A DNA stretch of 64,000 bases, taken from Elymus sibiricus (Eukaryota; Streptophyta; Magnoliopsida; Poales; Poaceae). The stretch lies in NCBI GenBank assembly GCA_039707655.1, contig CM077665.1:141547148-141611147 (forward strand), given 5' to 3'. The position numbers and the translations under genes are program-made. Positions 1 to 9,816 of the stretch are shown here, piece by piece. Numbering within the stretch: the first letter of the stretch is position 1; each line of letters opens with the position of its first letter. Below the pieces are notes generated by a model. That model did not search any database. It was given only the letters and a program-made list of their open reading frames with translations, and had not been told where the DNA came from.

Positions 1-536
1 AGAGACTCCAAAAGTCCATCTGCATGGAGTTTCTTCATGCGTTTGACACCAATATGACCAAGGCGGCAGTGCCACAAGTATGTGGGACTATCATTATCAA
101 CCTTACATCGTTTGGTATTCACACTATGAATATGTGTAACATCACGTTCGAGATTCAATAAACCATTGACCAGCGGGGCATGACCATAAAACATATCTCT
201 CATATAAATAGAACAACCATTATTCTCGGATTTAAATGAGTAGCCATCTCGCATCAAACGAGATCCAGATACAATGTTCATGCTCAAAGCTGGTACTAAA
301 TAACAATTATTGAGGTTTAAAACTAATCCCGAAGGTAGATGTAGAGGTAGCATGCCGATGGCGATCACATCGACCTTGGAACCATTCCCGACGTGCATCG
401 TCACCTCGTCCTTCGCCAGTCTCCGCTTATTCCGCAGCTCCTGTTTTGAGTTACAAATGTGAGCAACCGCACCGGTATCAAATACCCAGGAGCTACTACG
501 AGCGCTGGTAAGGTACACATCAATAACATGTATATC
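1..536 (-). pseudogene. Copia aspartic protease and GAG-pre-integrase region
   Basis: Same frame as gag, beyond the TAA. The protease active site reads WVFDTGAVAH near 487-460, that is DTGA, the usual catalytic motif. Further on, LWHCRLGHIGVKRMKKL (about 80-30) is the GAG-pre-integrase domain with its HxxxH-like zinc ligands. No stop is seen in the remaining stretch. Integrase, reverse transcriptase and RNase H should follow to the left of the window. Confidence 0.88.
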
Positions 537-539
537 TTA

Positions 540-949
540 TATACCTTTGACGTTGTCGGCCTTCTTATCCGCTAAGTACTTGGGGCAGTTCCGCTTCCAG
601 TGACCGGTTCCCTTGCAATAAAAGCACTCAGTCTCAAGCTTGGGTCCATTCTTGGGCTTCTTCCCGGCAACTGATTTACCGGGCGCGGCAACTGCTTTGC
701 CGTCCTTCTTGAAGTTCTTCTTACCCTTGCCTTTCTTGAAACTGGTGGTCTTATTCACCATCAACACTTGATGTTCCTTTTTGATCTCCACCTCCGCTGA
801 TTTCAGCATCGAATATAACTCAGGAATGGACTTCTCCATCCCTTGCATATTGAAATTCATCACAAAGCTCTTGTAGCTAGGTGGAAGCGACTGGAGGATT
901 CTGTTAATAACCGGGTCATCCGGAAGATTAACTCCCAGCTGAGACAAGC
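540..949 (-). pseudogene. Copia gag, C-terminal part with zinc knuckle
   Basis: Continuation of the gag frame after the E1 insertion. It shows the PPSYKSFVMNFNM motif, a lysine/glycine-rich basic stretch, then a CCHC zinc knuckle CFYCKGTGHWKRNC (CX2CX4HX4C) that binds element RNA. A TAA stop at 539-537 ends the frame, but the reading frame beyond it continues straight into protease, so the stop looks like a mutation rather than the natural end. BARE-type elements normally encode gag-pol as one frame. Confidence 0.9.
945..949. repeat. Target-site duplication of E1, left copy (caagc)
   Basis: caagc at 945-949 matches 8081-8085 directly outside the other end. Removing the element and one copy restores the Copia gag frame. 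Confidence 0.95.
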
Positions 950-1913
950 TGTCGTGGTTTTGTCATGGCAAGATGTCCGGGTTAACGAACTTAGGTGTGA
1001 GGCCATCGCAACTATGTGGCGGCATGAGAGGTGTTGGTCGGAATCAAGAGACGCGAGTTTACCCAGGTTCGGCCCCTCCGATGGAGGTAAAAGCCTACGT
1101 CCTGCTTGTCTTGTATTGATGATGATAACGATCTCGGTTACAAGGGTGCGGAGTTTCTACCTCTAATCTCGAGAACCTCTACTCTAACTATCTCTAATAA
1201 CTTGTCTGTCTAAGACCGATCTGTGGAGACGTCTACAGACTTCACCCTTTTGGGGTGACCCGCCCCTCCTTATATAAGTGGATGGGGCGGTTTACATGTA
1301 GAGTCCAAGTCGGATTAGGACTTAACCTATTATGACTCTCCATCGCGGGCTTCTCTTCGTGGGCTTCTGAGTCCCGGGCGGCTTACATCGGGCGGCTTAG
1401 CACCGGGCGGCTTACAGCCGGGGGCTTACAGCCGGGGGCTTACAGCCGGGCAGCTTACAGCCGGGGGCTTACAGCCGGGCGGCTTACAACCGGGCGGCTT
1501 ACAGCCGGGGGCTTACAGCCGGGCGGCTTACAACCGGGCGGCATACAACCGGGGGCTTACAGCCGGGTTTTATCTTCAAGACTCATCTTCAGGGACTCAT
1601 CTTCAGGGACTTATCTTCAGGGACTCATCTTCAGGGACTCATCTTCAGCGACTTATCTTCAGGGACTCATCTCTAGGACTTAACTGTCTGCCGGGTCATA
1701 ACTGTCTGCCGGGTCATAACTGTCAACCGGGTCATAACTGTAACCGGGTCATAACTATTCCGGGTCATAACTATTCTGGGTCTTAACCGTAACCGGGTCA
1801 TAACCATTCCGGGTCATAACTATAACCGGGTCATAACTATAACCGGGTCATAACTGTAACCGGGTCATAACTGTAACCGGGTCATAACTATTCCGGGTCA
1901 TAACTATTCATGG
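950..1913 (-). repeat. E1 left (3') LTR with expanded minisatellites, inner end lost
   Basis: Begins TGTCGTGGTTTTG like the right LTR and follows it for about 440 bp with some 11 differences by eye. It then runs into longer tandem blocks than the right copy. The terminal motif seen in the right copy (GGTATATCCCCGACA) is missing. The sequence passes into interior DNA near 1913 with no polypurine tract, so the inner border has been deleted or recombined. Confidence 0.8.
1376..1913. repeat. Three adjoining minisatellites in the E1 left LTR
   Basis: About 1376-1565: units of cgggcggcttacagc or cgggggcttacagc, roughly 14-16 bp. About 1570-1680: units of ggactcatcttcag with g/a variants, about 17 bp. 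About 1687-1913: units of ccgggtcataactgtaa, about 17 bp and more than ten copies. The right LTR has the same three blocks with fewer copies. Confidence 0.88.
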
Positions 1914-3114
1914 TAACCTCCTGAAATAAGAATATGTAAAGGGACCGGTTCACTCAAAAATACCAGTTGACCAGCTCCTGAAAATTCTGAAACTCTGTCA
2001 TATCAATATACTGACGCTGACTCCTTGTAGAAAAAATAACCCTTATTATTAACTGCCTTGGTTTGATAAATTCGTCTGGTTCCCTTATAACTGAGAATTT
2101 GAAGACATATCTTCCTCATATCCATATTACCTGTAGCCCCCAAGTCTTAAGAAGGGAAACGTAGTGATAGCCTTAAGACTTGCTTCAACATAGTGCAAAC
2201 CTAGAGAAATCCAGATTGTTTATCTGAGTTACCAGTCATAAGTTGAATGTTCCCCATATGTATCCCCCAAGTACAGGGTTGTCTTGCCTGCAGCAACCTG
2301 GGACTTGTAAATGTCTTATGCTCATAAAACTTCAGCCAGTGTAGCCCCCAAGGGCCAGGTCATTATGCAATAATGAGCAGGAACTTGTTGTAGATCTGAT
2401 CATATAGACTTGAGGAGCAATGTGTAGGGCCCAAGGGCCGGCTCAGTAAGACAATACTGGGCTGGGACTTAGAAAAAGATATAAAGGCCGGCTCATCTCC
2501 TTGAGATAATAGGGTCTGTTGACAATGTAATGACTTGAAAAACAGCTTGCATTAGCCCCCAAGTGTCGTGGTGCGTGCTTGCATCGACATGGGACTTGCA
2601 TACTTTACGTAATCTTGATTTGATTAATGTAGCCCCAAAGTGCCGGGTCGTATGCCTGCAGCGACTCGGGACTATTCCTTCCATTGTAGAATAAGCCATA
2701 TCCATTGCCTGGATGATGTTGCTGAAAGCCTTGCATATCAATGTTGAACCATGCTCCTTGTTGAGAGCTGGTATTTTTTTTTGGACGAAGGAATAATAGC
2801 CATTACCCTGAAGGGGCTTTGAAAACCTCAATCATCCAACGCTGGTTATGACAACCATAATGAAAAATCCAGCCATGTTGGCTATTTAAGATTTGAATAA
2901 TATAACCCGGTTTGAAAAACCAGGTTCCTGCAATGTAGACCAGGATACCCATGCATATATGATGCATGTTAAGATGATGCAATGTATGATGCAATGTATG
3001 ATGTTCTTGCTTTGAAGGCACAACCAGAAGAGATCAACTCTTGTATATGTTCTTGCTTTTTCTTTTACGAAAACTCATATGCCGGCTCTCCTGGCCTAAA
3101 CTCGTTGTTTGAAC

Positions 3115-3545
3115 TCTTAACAGTACAGGTTCTCTAGTGAGAGTGACCGTCAACTCCTTTGAGCGGCTCAGGGTCTCTAGGCGAGATTAACTGGTAAGAG
3201 CACAATGAACCATAGAGAGGCGCAGCAGGGCATGAGTACCCCCCGGGCCCATAAGCTACTTCTCATGTGACATAAATCCGTCGTTTGAACCTTAAACAGT
3301 GCAGGGTCTTAAAAAGAGTAACTGTTTAAGAGTACGAACGGGCCACATAGTGGAGAGTATGCAGCAGATGGGTGAGTTTATCCTCGCTTTCCGTAAGCCG
3401 GCCCTCACGTGACAAGAGCCGCCGGTTTAACCTTGACCAGTACAGGGTCTCTAGTGAGAGTGACTGTCAAATACTTTGAACACCTCAGGGTCTCTAGCCG
3501 AGATTAACTGGTAAGAGTTCGGCGGGTCACCTAGCGGAGCAGCAG
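3115..3545. repeat. Imperfect tandem repeat, about three units, in E1
   Basis: Units start near 3121, 3296 and 3438 and share cagtacagggtctctagtga, then gagattaactggtaagag, then a gcagca run. Unit length is 140-175 bp. E3 has a comparable array at 54348-54668, in the same place between pol and the antisense gene. Confidence 0.7.
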
Positions 3546-3575
3546 CAGCATACAGGCAGGTTTAACTCGAACTTG

Positions 3576-3790
3576 CGGTGGCTGAAGAGCCGATCAAGAG
3601 GGTGTGTAAGCTAAACCCAGTGGGTTGGAAGCCCCCAAATGACCTTGTTGACGGAGTCAACTTTTGGGTATACAACCCGCCTTACGGTGGCTGAAGAGCC
3701 GATCAAGAGGGTGTGTAAGCTAAACCTGATGGGTTGGAAGCCCCCAAATGACCTTGTTGAAGTACCAACAGTATTGCACCATCTTGTAAG
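3576..3790. repeat. Two-unit direct repeat (period 109 bp) in E1
   Basis: cggtggctgaagagccgatc begins at 3576 and again at 3685. Each unit ends in gaagcccccaaatgaccttg. Related wording occurs in E3 at 54787-54920, which supports common ancestry. Confidence 0.82.
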
Positions 3791-4214
3791 CCGCCATATT
3801 GCATGAAACAGCAGAAACTCCAAGTGACTTTATGATGATCCAGTAAATCAGGGCACCCATGTTTGAACGGTGCATCATGGCGGCTCGTCCTCTTGGGCAA
3901 CTTTTAATTCTTTCGTCAATAATGTAGTAGCCCCCGGGATCGGGTTAACTTCCTTGCAATGACCTGGGGTTCTCGTTGAAAAAATGACCAAATGTATGGA
4001 GCCATGTCTGTAGCCCCTGAGTCTTAAGTCGACTCGAAGAGGCGGCTTGAGAGTCTCCACTGAAGGTTGAGGTTGACCGTGGCGGGTTATAGACGATCCC
4101 GTATGAATTGTTTCAATAATCCGGTCGATGGTTCGTCCCGGCTGGTTTGTTGAAGTTAACCAAACCGCAGTGGCGGCAACTTGTGCGCCTGTCCATGTGG
4201 GCGGTATAGACGAA

Positions 4215-4560
4215 CACTGCACCGATATGCTGATGTAGATCAGACTGTGGGCGGCGTCTTGCGCGCGTCCGTTGGGCATCTCGTACAGGCGAGCACCGCA
4301 CCGATATGTTGATGTAGATCAGACCGCAGGGGCGGCGACTTGCGCGCGCCCGCTGAGCAGTTTGTATGGATAGCTCCGGTGTGTTGATGTAGACGTAGAA
4401 GTCAGTCGCGGTGTTGTAAGCCGGTGCAGTCACGAGAGACGGCCGCAGCGTTGTACGCCGGTGCGGTTGCGAGAGACGGCCACGGCGTTGTAAGCCGACG
4501 CAGACGCTTGAGGTGGCCGCGGCATTCTGAGCCGGTGCGCGAGTCCGTTGAATAACGCGA
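4215..4560. repeat. Nested short tandem repeats in E1
   Basis: caccgatatgctgatgtaga begins near 4220 and recurs near 4302 (period 82 bp). It is followed by about four units of a roughly 42-bp sequence containing gtaagccggtgc and gagagacggcc (4405-4540). Confidence 0.7.
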
Positions 4561-4849
4561 CACGGATGACCACTTGTGCAGAATGATGTTGGCACGCCTC
4601 CATCTCCGCGGTACAGTGCCACTTTGGCAATGAATAATTGTCCTGTGTAAAAAATATTACAAAGACAGAGTAATTTTGCTCAGATAAAAAAATATACTGA
4701 AAAATTGATAGGATAAATATCACCTGGTTTTTTTTTGTCGGATGAATGCGGACGCCCGCGCTTTTTTTTAAACGGTTCCCACATCTTTTTCTAGACGCCT
4801 CCCCACCTCCTTCTTTCTTTCTTTTTTCAGACAACGCGAAGTGGACAGC

Positions 4850-7196
4850 GGCGAGAGCCATCTGGTGCAGAAGCAACGGCTGGAGCCAGGATGCTAGGAG
4901 ACGGCGCGGGGTGGCGCAGGGGGCTACCGACACGCGGCACAACCGGTGTCGAGCGGGCCGCGGTTGGCCCCGGCGAGCCGGAGCGGAGCGGTGCTGCGGC
5001 GGACCACTGTAGCAGAGGTGGAAGGAGGCGCGCGGGGGCGATTTGACCGTGCGGCAACACAGTGGAGGCGGAGCCAGGGGCGGCTCGGCACGGAGAAGGT
5101 GGAGCTAGGGCGGCTCAGCCATGCGGCGACGCGGCGGAGGCGGAGCCAGGGACGGCTCGGCGCGGCGGAGGCGGAGCCAGGGCAGCAAGCCGGCGGCTCG
5201 GTGGACGCGGCGAAGGTGAGGCGAGTCCGAGACGGGCAACGGCTGGACGGCGACTCGAGGAGGCGGTGGGTTGCGGCAGCAACGGCTCAACACGGGGCGT
5301 CCGAAAGGCGGAGCGGAGCAGAGGCGGCGGCGGGTTGCGGCAGCAGCCGGCGGGCGCGACGGTGGCTGGCAGGGCAGAAACGGCGGCCGCGGGCGGGCGA
5401 GGCGACGAAGGCTGGCGGAGCGGAACCGGTGGCCACGGCAGAAAAGAGGGCCGGTTTGGCCTGGCCAGCCGGCGAGGCCATAACGGAGGCGGCGGCTCGT
5501 CGGCCGGGGCGGCTCGGCGGCGCCGGCCCCCAGCAGAGGTGAAAGTCGCGGCGGCTCATCGACCGGGGCGTCTCGGTGGCGCCGGCTCACAGCAGATGTG
5601 AAAATCACGGCGGCTCACCGGCCGGGGCGGCTCGGCGGCGCCGGCCCGCAGCAGAAGCGAAAGAGTGGCCCGGCGGCTCAGTGGACGCGACCGGGGCGAG
5701 GCGAGCCATCGTGATGGCGGCAAGTGTGGCGAGGCCAAGCCGGCGGGTTGAGTAGAGCTGCGATGGGTTGAGCGACTCGTGGCAGAGGCGGCGGCCCGAG
5801 GCCTGCTCCGACGGGGGCGGCTCGGTGGCTCATCGGCCGCACCGTCGGTGGCTCACTGCAGGATCTGGTCAAGAAGAGCAGTGAGGCGGAGCAAGGCGGG
5901 CCACTGCGGCGAACCGGAAGGGCCCGCGAGGAGCTCGGCGACCGGCGGCTCAACGCAACATCGGCTGCACCACGGGTCGACGATGGTGGCAAGACGTGAA
6001 GCTGTGGGGCCGACGGAGGCAGAGGCGAGCTAGCTTGAGGCAGAGGCAGCGCCAGAGGCCCCGGTACTATGGCGGCGGCTGGCGCGCACGAGGACGGCCG
6101 GGTCAGCGCTTTGGAGGCGAGGTGAAAAACGGGTGCGGTGAGCCGTCGGGCAGATGCAGCGACTAAAACGGCCGGGCAGCTTACGGTGCGGCCGCGGGAA
6201 GCGGAAAACAGGGGCGGGGTGAGGCGCAGCGAGGGCGGCTCATCAAGGTGAGGCGAGGCATGGGAGCGGAGGTGGATGCAGCGGATGCCGGCTCATCGCG
6301 CGCCGGCGGGTCGAGGCAGAGGCGGTCATGGCGCAACGGGCGGCAGGCGGTGGAGAGGTGTCGGCGGCTCAGAGGATGAGTCAGACGCGCGGAGGCGGAG
6401 CCGCAGCGGAGGCGCTGATGGGGCGGCTCAGAGGACCGGCGTCCCGGCAGCGCAGGGCGGCTCGCTGATAGGCGCGGCGGCGGCTCGGTGGCGGCGGCTC
6501 GGAAGCGAGCGACGAGGCCCCGGTAGCGCGAGGCGAAGGTAGAGGTTTGCGACGGGCGGCGGCTCAGCGCCGCTGTGGTTGCAGCAGGCCGGCTCATGGC
6601 CGTGGTGACGGAGACAGTTGCTCGTAGCGTGGACCAGGTCAGAGGTGAAGGGAGGCCACGGTGGCTTAGTGGCGAAACGCGGCTGAGCCGGCAGCGGGTC
6701 GGAGAAAACATCAGCACCGCGGGGTTGCAGCCGAACCGTAGTAGAGGCAGAGGCGTGGGTGTCTTCGGGGACAAAAACAGAGTTTGTGCCCATGTCCAAT
6801 TCCTTCTCCGGGTCGTGATTGGGTTGACCACCCATGTCCGTCTATATCCATGTCCGATGACTTACTATTTGTTGGGTTGATGAGAGGTTTGAACAGCAGC
6901 ACGACCCTGATGCGGTTTGACTGTTGAATCCCTTCGAGACTTGTTCCACCATAAACAACTGATGTTTGACTGCAGTGGAAACGCTTCTACTGATCTCAGC
7001 GACTCGTGCTGGCGACTCACAGCAAAGAACAGATCATTACCCTAATTTTCTCTTGAACCTCAGACAGGTACTCGATCTGACTGCCCGCCTTCGAGACAAT
7101 GTAAATCCTTCCGCAACGACTCTTCTTCATCCGTAAAACTATGAACTTCTCGATCCCTGCATGAGATCCCTCCAAGAACTCAACACCACCATGGGA
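4850..7196. other. E1 interior, GC-rich block and leader
   Basis: 4850-6560 is very GC-rich, built from degenerate ggcggctc and ggcggagc units. It therefore shows overlapping long frames on both strands that have no recognisable domain and proline/arginine/alanine-rich composition; I reject these as genes. The part next to the PBS (about 6560-7196) is less biased and would be the transcribed leader of the minus-strand element. Confidence 0.65.
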
Positions 7197-7216
7197 GCCC
7201 CACGGTGGGCGCCAAC
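7197..7216 (-). other. E1 primer-binding site
   Basis: The minus strand reads GTTGGCGCCCACCGTGGGGC directly after the 5' LTR. E3 has the same motif with one change (CACCTTGGGGC), which ties the two elements together. I have not assigned the tRNA. Confidence 0.8.
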
Positions 7217-8080
7217 TGTCGTGGTTTTGTCACGGCAAGATGTCCGGGTCAACGGACTTAGGTGTGAGGCCATCGCAACTATGTGGCGGCTTGAGAGGGG
7301 TTGGTCGGAATCGAGAGACGCGAGTTTACCCAGGTTCGGCCCCTCCGATGGAGGTAAAAGCCTACGTCCTGCTTGTCTTGTATTGATGATGATGACGATC
7401 TCGGTTACAGGGTGCGGAGTTGCTACCTCTAATCTCGAGAACCTCTACTCTGACTATCTCTAATAACTTGTCTGTCTAAGACCTATCTGTGGAGACGTCT
7501 AAAGACTTCACCCTTTTGGGGTGACCCGCCCCTCCTTATATAAGTGGATGGGGCGGTTTACATGTAGAGTCCAAGTCGGATTAGGACTTAACCTATTATG
7601 ACTCTCCATCGCGGGCTTCTCTTCGTGGGCTTCTGAGTCCCGGGCGGCTTACACCGGGCGGCTTAGCGCCGGGCGGCTTACAGCCGGGGGCTTCCAGCCG
7701 GGCGGCTTACAACCGGGCGGCTTACAGCCGGGGGCTTACAGCCGGACGGCTTACAACCGGGCGGCTTACAACCGGGGGCTTACAGCCGGGTTTTATCTTC
7801 AAGACTCATCTTCAGAGACTCATCTTCAGGGACTTATCTTCAGGGACTCATCTTCAGGGACTCATCTTAAGGGACTTATCTTCAGGGACCCATCTCCGGG
7901 ACTTAACTATCTGCCGGGTCATAACTGTCTGCCGGGTCATAACAGTCAACCAGGTCATAACGGTAACCAGGTCATAACTATTCCGGGTCTTAACCGTAAC
8001 TGGGTCATAACCATTCCGGATCATAACTATAACCGGGTCATAACTGTAACCGGGTCATACTGCGGGGTATATCCCCGACA
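7217..8080 (-). repeat. E1 right (5') LTR
   Basis: 864 bp, TG...CA. A minus-strand TATA box (TATATAAGG) lies near 7540. Tandem blocks of cggcttacaaccggg, ggactcatcttca and ccgggtcataact units occupy about 7640-8060. Divergence from the left copy, roughly 2-3% in the unique part, suggests an insertion on the order of a million years ago if a grass LTR rate of 1.3e-8 is used. Confidence 0.9.
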
Positions 8081-8085
8081 CAAGC
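8081..8085. repeat. Target-site duplication of E1, right copy (caagc)
   Basis: Partner of 945-949. It immediately follows the LTR end CCCCGACA. Confidence 0.95.
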
Positions 8086-8524
8086 GGTTGTGCAACCCAG
8101 ACATTTTGAGTATGTGCTCGCTGACAGAACTATTTTCCTCCATCTTACAACTGAAGAACTTGTCGGAGACTTCATATCTCTCGACCCGGGCATGAGCTTG
8201 GAAAACCATTCTCAGCTCTTGGAACATCTCATATGCTCCGTGTTGCTCAAAACGCTTTTGGAGCCCCGGTTCTAAGCTGTAAAGCATGCCGCACTGAACC
8301 AGGGAGTAATCATCACTACGCGACTGCCAGGCGTTCATAACGTCTTGAGTTGCTGGGAAAATGGGTGCGTCACCTAGCGGTGCATCAAGGACATATGCTT
8401 TCTTGGAAGCTATGAGGATGATCCTCAAGTTACGGACCCAGTCCGTATAGTTGCTTCCATCGTCTTTCAGCTTGGTTTTCTCTAGGAACGCGTTGAAGTA
8501 GAGGGCAACATTAGCGTGGGCCAT
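8081..8524 (-). pseudogene. Copia gag, N-terminal part (interrupted by E1)
   Basis: Starts at ATG 8524 and stays open for 148 codons until the insertion point at 8081. Residues 22-42 carry the DDGSNYTDWVRNLR-type motif near the start of Copia gag, followed by a UBN2/gag-type helical region with the motif MVFQAHARVERYEVSDKF. The frame then hits the end of the Gypsy LTR; codons listed beyond 8081 belong to that LTR. The frame resumes exactly at 949 once the insertion and one copy of the 5-bp duplication are removed. The protein would form the nucleocapsid shell of the virus-like particle. Confidence 0.88.
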
Positions 8525-9800
8525 TGGATCTACAAGATAGATTGTAAAGACAATTTTAGACTAAGTTCATGATAATTAAGTTCATCTAATCAAATTATTT
8601 AATGAACTCCCACTCAGATAGACATCCCTCTAGTCATCTAAGTGATACATGATCCATATTGGCTAGGCCGTGTCCGATCATCAGGTGAGACGGACTAGTC
8701 ATCAATGGTGAACATCTCCATGTTGATCGCATCTACTATACTACTCATGTTCGACCTTTCGGTCTCTCGTGTTCCGAGGCCATGTCTGTACATGCTAGGC
8801 TCGTCAAGTCAACCTAAGTGTTTCGCGTGTGTAAATCAGGCTTACACCCGTTGTATGCGAATGTTAGAATCTATCACACCCGATCATCACGTGGTGCTTC
8901 AAAACAACGATCCTTCGCAACGGTGCACACTTAGGGGGAACAAATTTCTTGAAATTTTAGTGAGGGATCATCTTATTTATGCTACCGTCGTTCTAAGCAA
9001 ATAAGATGTAAAAACATGATAAACATCACATGCAAATCATAAAGTGACATGATATGGCCAATATCATCTTGCGCCTTTGATCTCCATCTTCGGGGCGCGG
9101 CATGATCACCATCGTCACCGGCACGACACCATGATCTCCATCATCACGATCTCTATCATCGTGTCTTCATGAAGTTGTCTCGCCAACTATTACTTCTACT
9201 ACTATGGCTAACGGTTAGCAATAAAGTAAAGTAATTACATGGCGTTTTCGATTGACACACAGGTCATACAATAAATTAAGACAACTCCTATGGCTCCTGC
9301 CGGTTGTCATACTCATCGACATGCAAGTCGTGATTCCTATTACAAGAACATGATCAATCTCATACATCACATATATTTCATCACATCCTTTTGGCCATAT
9401 CACATCACATAGCATACCCTGCAAAAACAAGTTAGACGTCCTCTAATTGTTGTTGCAAGTTTTACGTGGCTGCTATGGGTTTCTAGCAAGAACGTTTCTT
9501 ACCTACGCAAAAGCCACAACGGTGATATGGCAATTGCTATTTACCCTTCATAAGGACCCTCTTCATCGAATCCGATTCGACTAAAGTGGGAGAGACAGAC
9601 ACCCGCTAGCCACCTTATGCAACAAGTGCATGTCAGGCGGTGGAACCAGTCTCACGTAAGCGTACGTGTAAAGTCGGTCCGGGCCGCTTCATCCCACAAT
9701 GCCGCCGAATCAAGATAGGACTAGTAACGGCAAGCAAATTGACCAAATCATCGCCCACAACTACTTGTGTTCTACTCGTGCATAGAATCTACGCATAGAC
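8525..9800 (-). other. Untranslated leader of the Copia element
   Basis: About 1.28 kb lies between the PBS and the gag start codon at 8524. No frame longer than about 100 codons with a recognisable domain is present. A long leader at this position is normal for BARE-type elements. The stretch 9080-9180 is rich in atc/cat runs (low complexity). Confidence 0.75.
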
Positions 9801-9816
9801 CGAGCTCTGATACCAC
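9801..9816 (-). other. Primer-binding site of the Copia element
   Basis: The minus strand reads GTGGTATCAGAGCTCG directly after the LTR end CCCCAACA. This is the usual complement of initiator tRNA-Met used to prime minus-strand DNA synthesis in plant Copia elements. Confidence 0.92.

Larger units (their letters stand above)
1914..4849. other. E1 interior, spacer part without genes
   Basis: No coding region is supported. From 2130 to 2820 the motif agcccccaag(t/g) followed by a variable tail recurs about every 80-130 bp, as it does in E3 intron 4 (52510-52810). Imperfect repeats at 3115-3545, 3576-3790 and 4215-4560 are listed separately. The stretch 4620-4740 is AT-rich. Confidence 0.7.
950..8080 (-). 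mobile_element. E1: non-autonomous Gypsy element, Tat-like, in Copia gag
   Basis: Outer ends are TGTCGTGGTTTTG... and ...ATATCCCCGACA (TG...CA), flanked by the 5-bp duplication caagc at 945-949 and 8081-8085. The PBS (7216-7197) lies inside the right LTR, so the element is on the minus strand. The 5.3-kb interior has no gag, protease, RT or integrase that I can recognise; it consists of spacer repeats and a GC-rich block. LTR start, PBS and spacer motifs (agcccccaag, gaagcccccaaatgacc) match E3 at 48868-62115, so E1 is probably a coding-free relative mobilised in trans. Confidence 0.88.

Noticed and set aside
1376..1913. Regular short repeats that could suggest a CRISPR array
   Set aside because: Units are directly tandem with no unique spacers, lie in a plant LTR, and are present in both LTRs.
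4946..5608. Long overlapping frames on both strands in E1 (up to 198 codons)
   Set aside because: The region is built from degenerate ggcggctc and ggcggagc units; frames are Arg/Ala/Gly/Pro-rich in all phases and show no domain.
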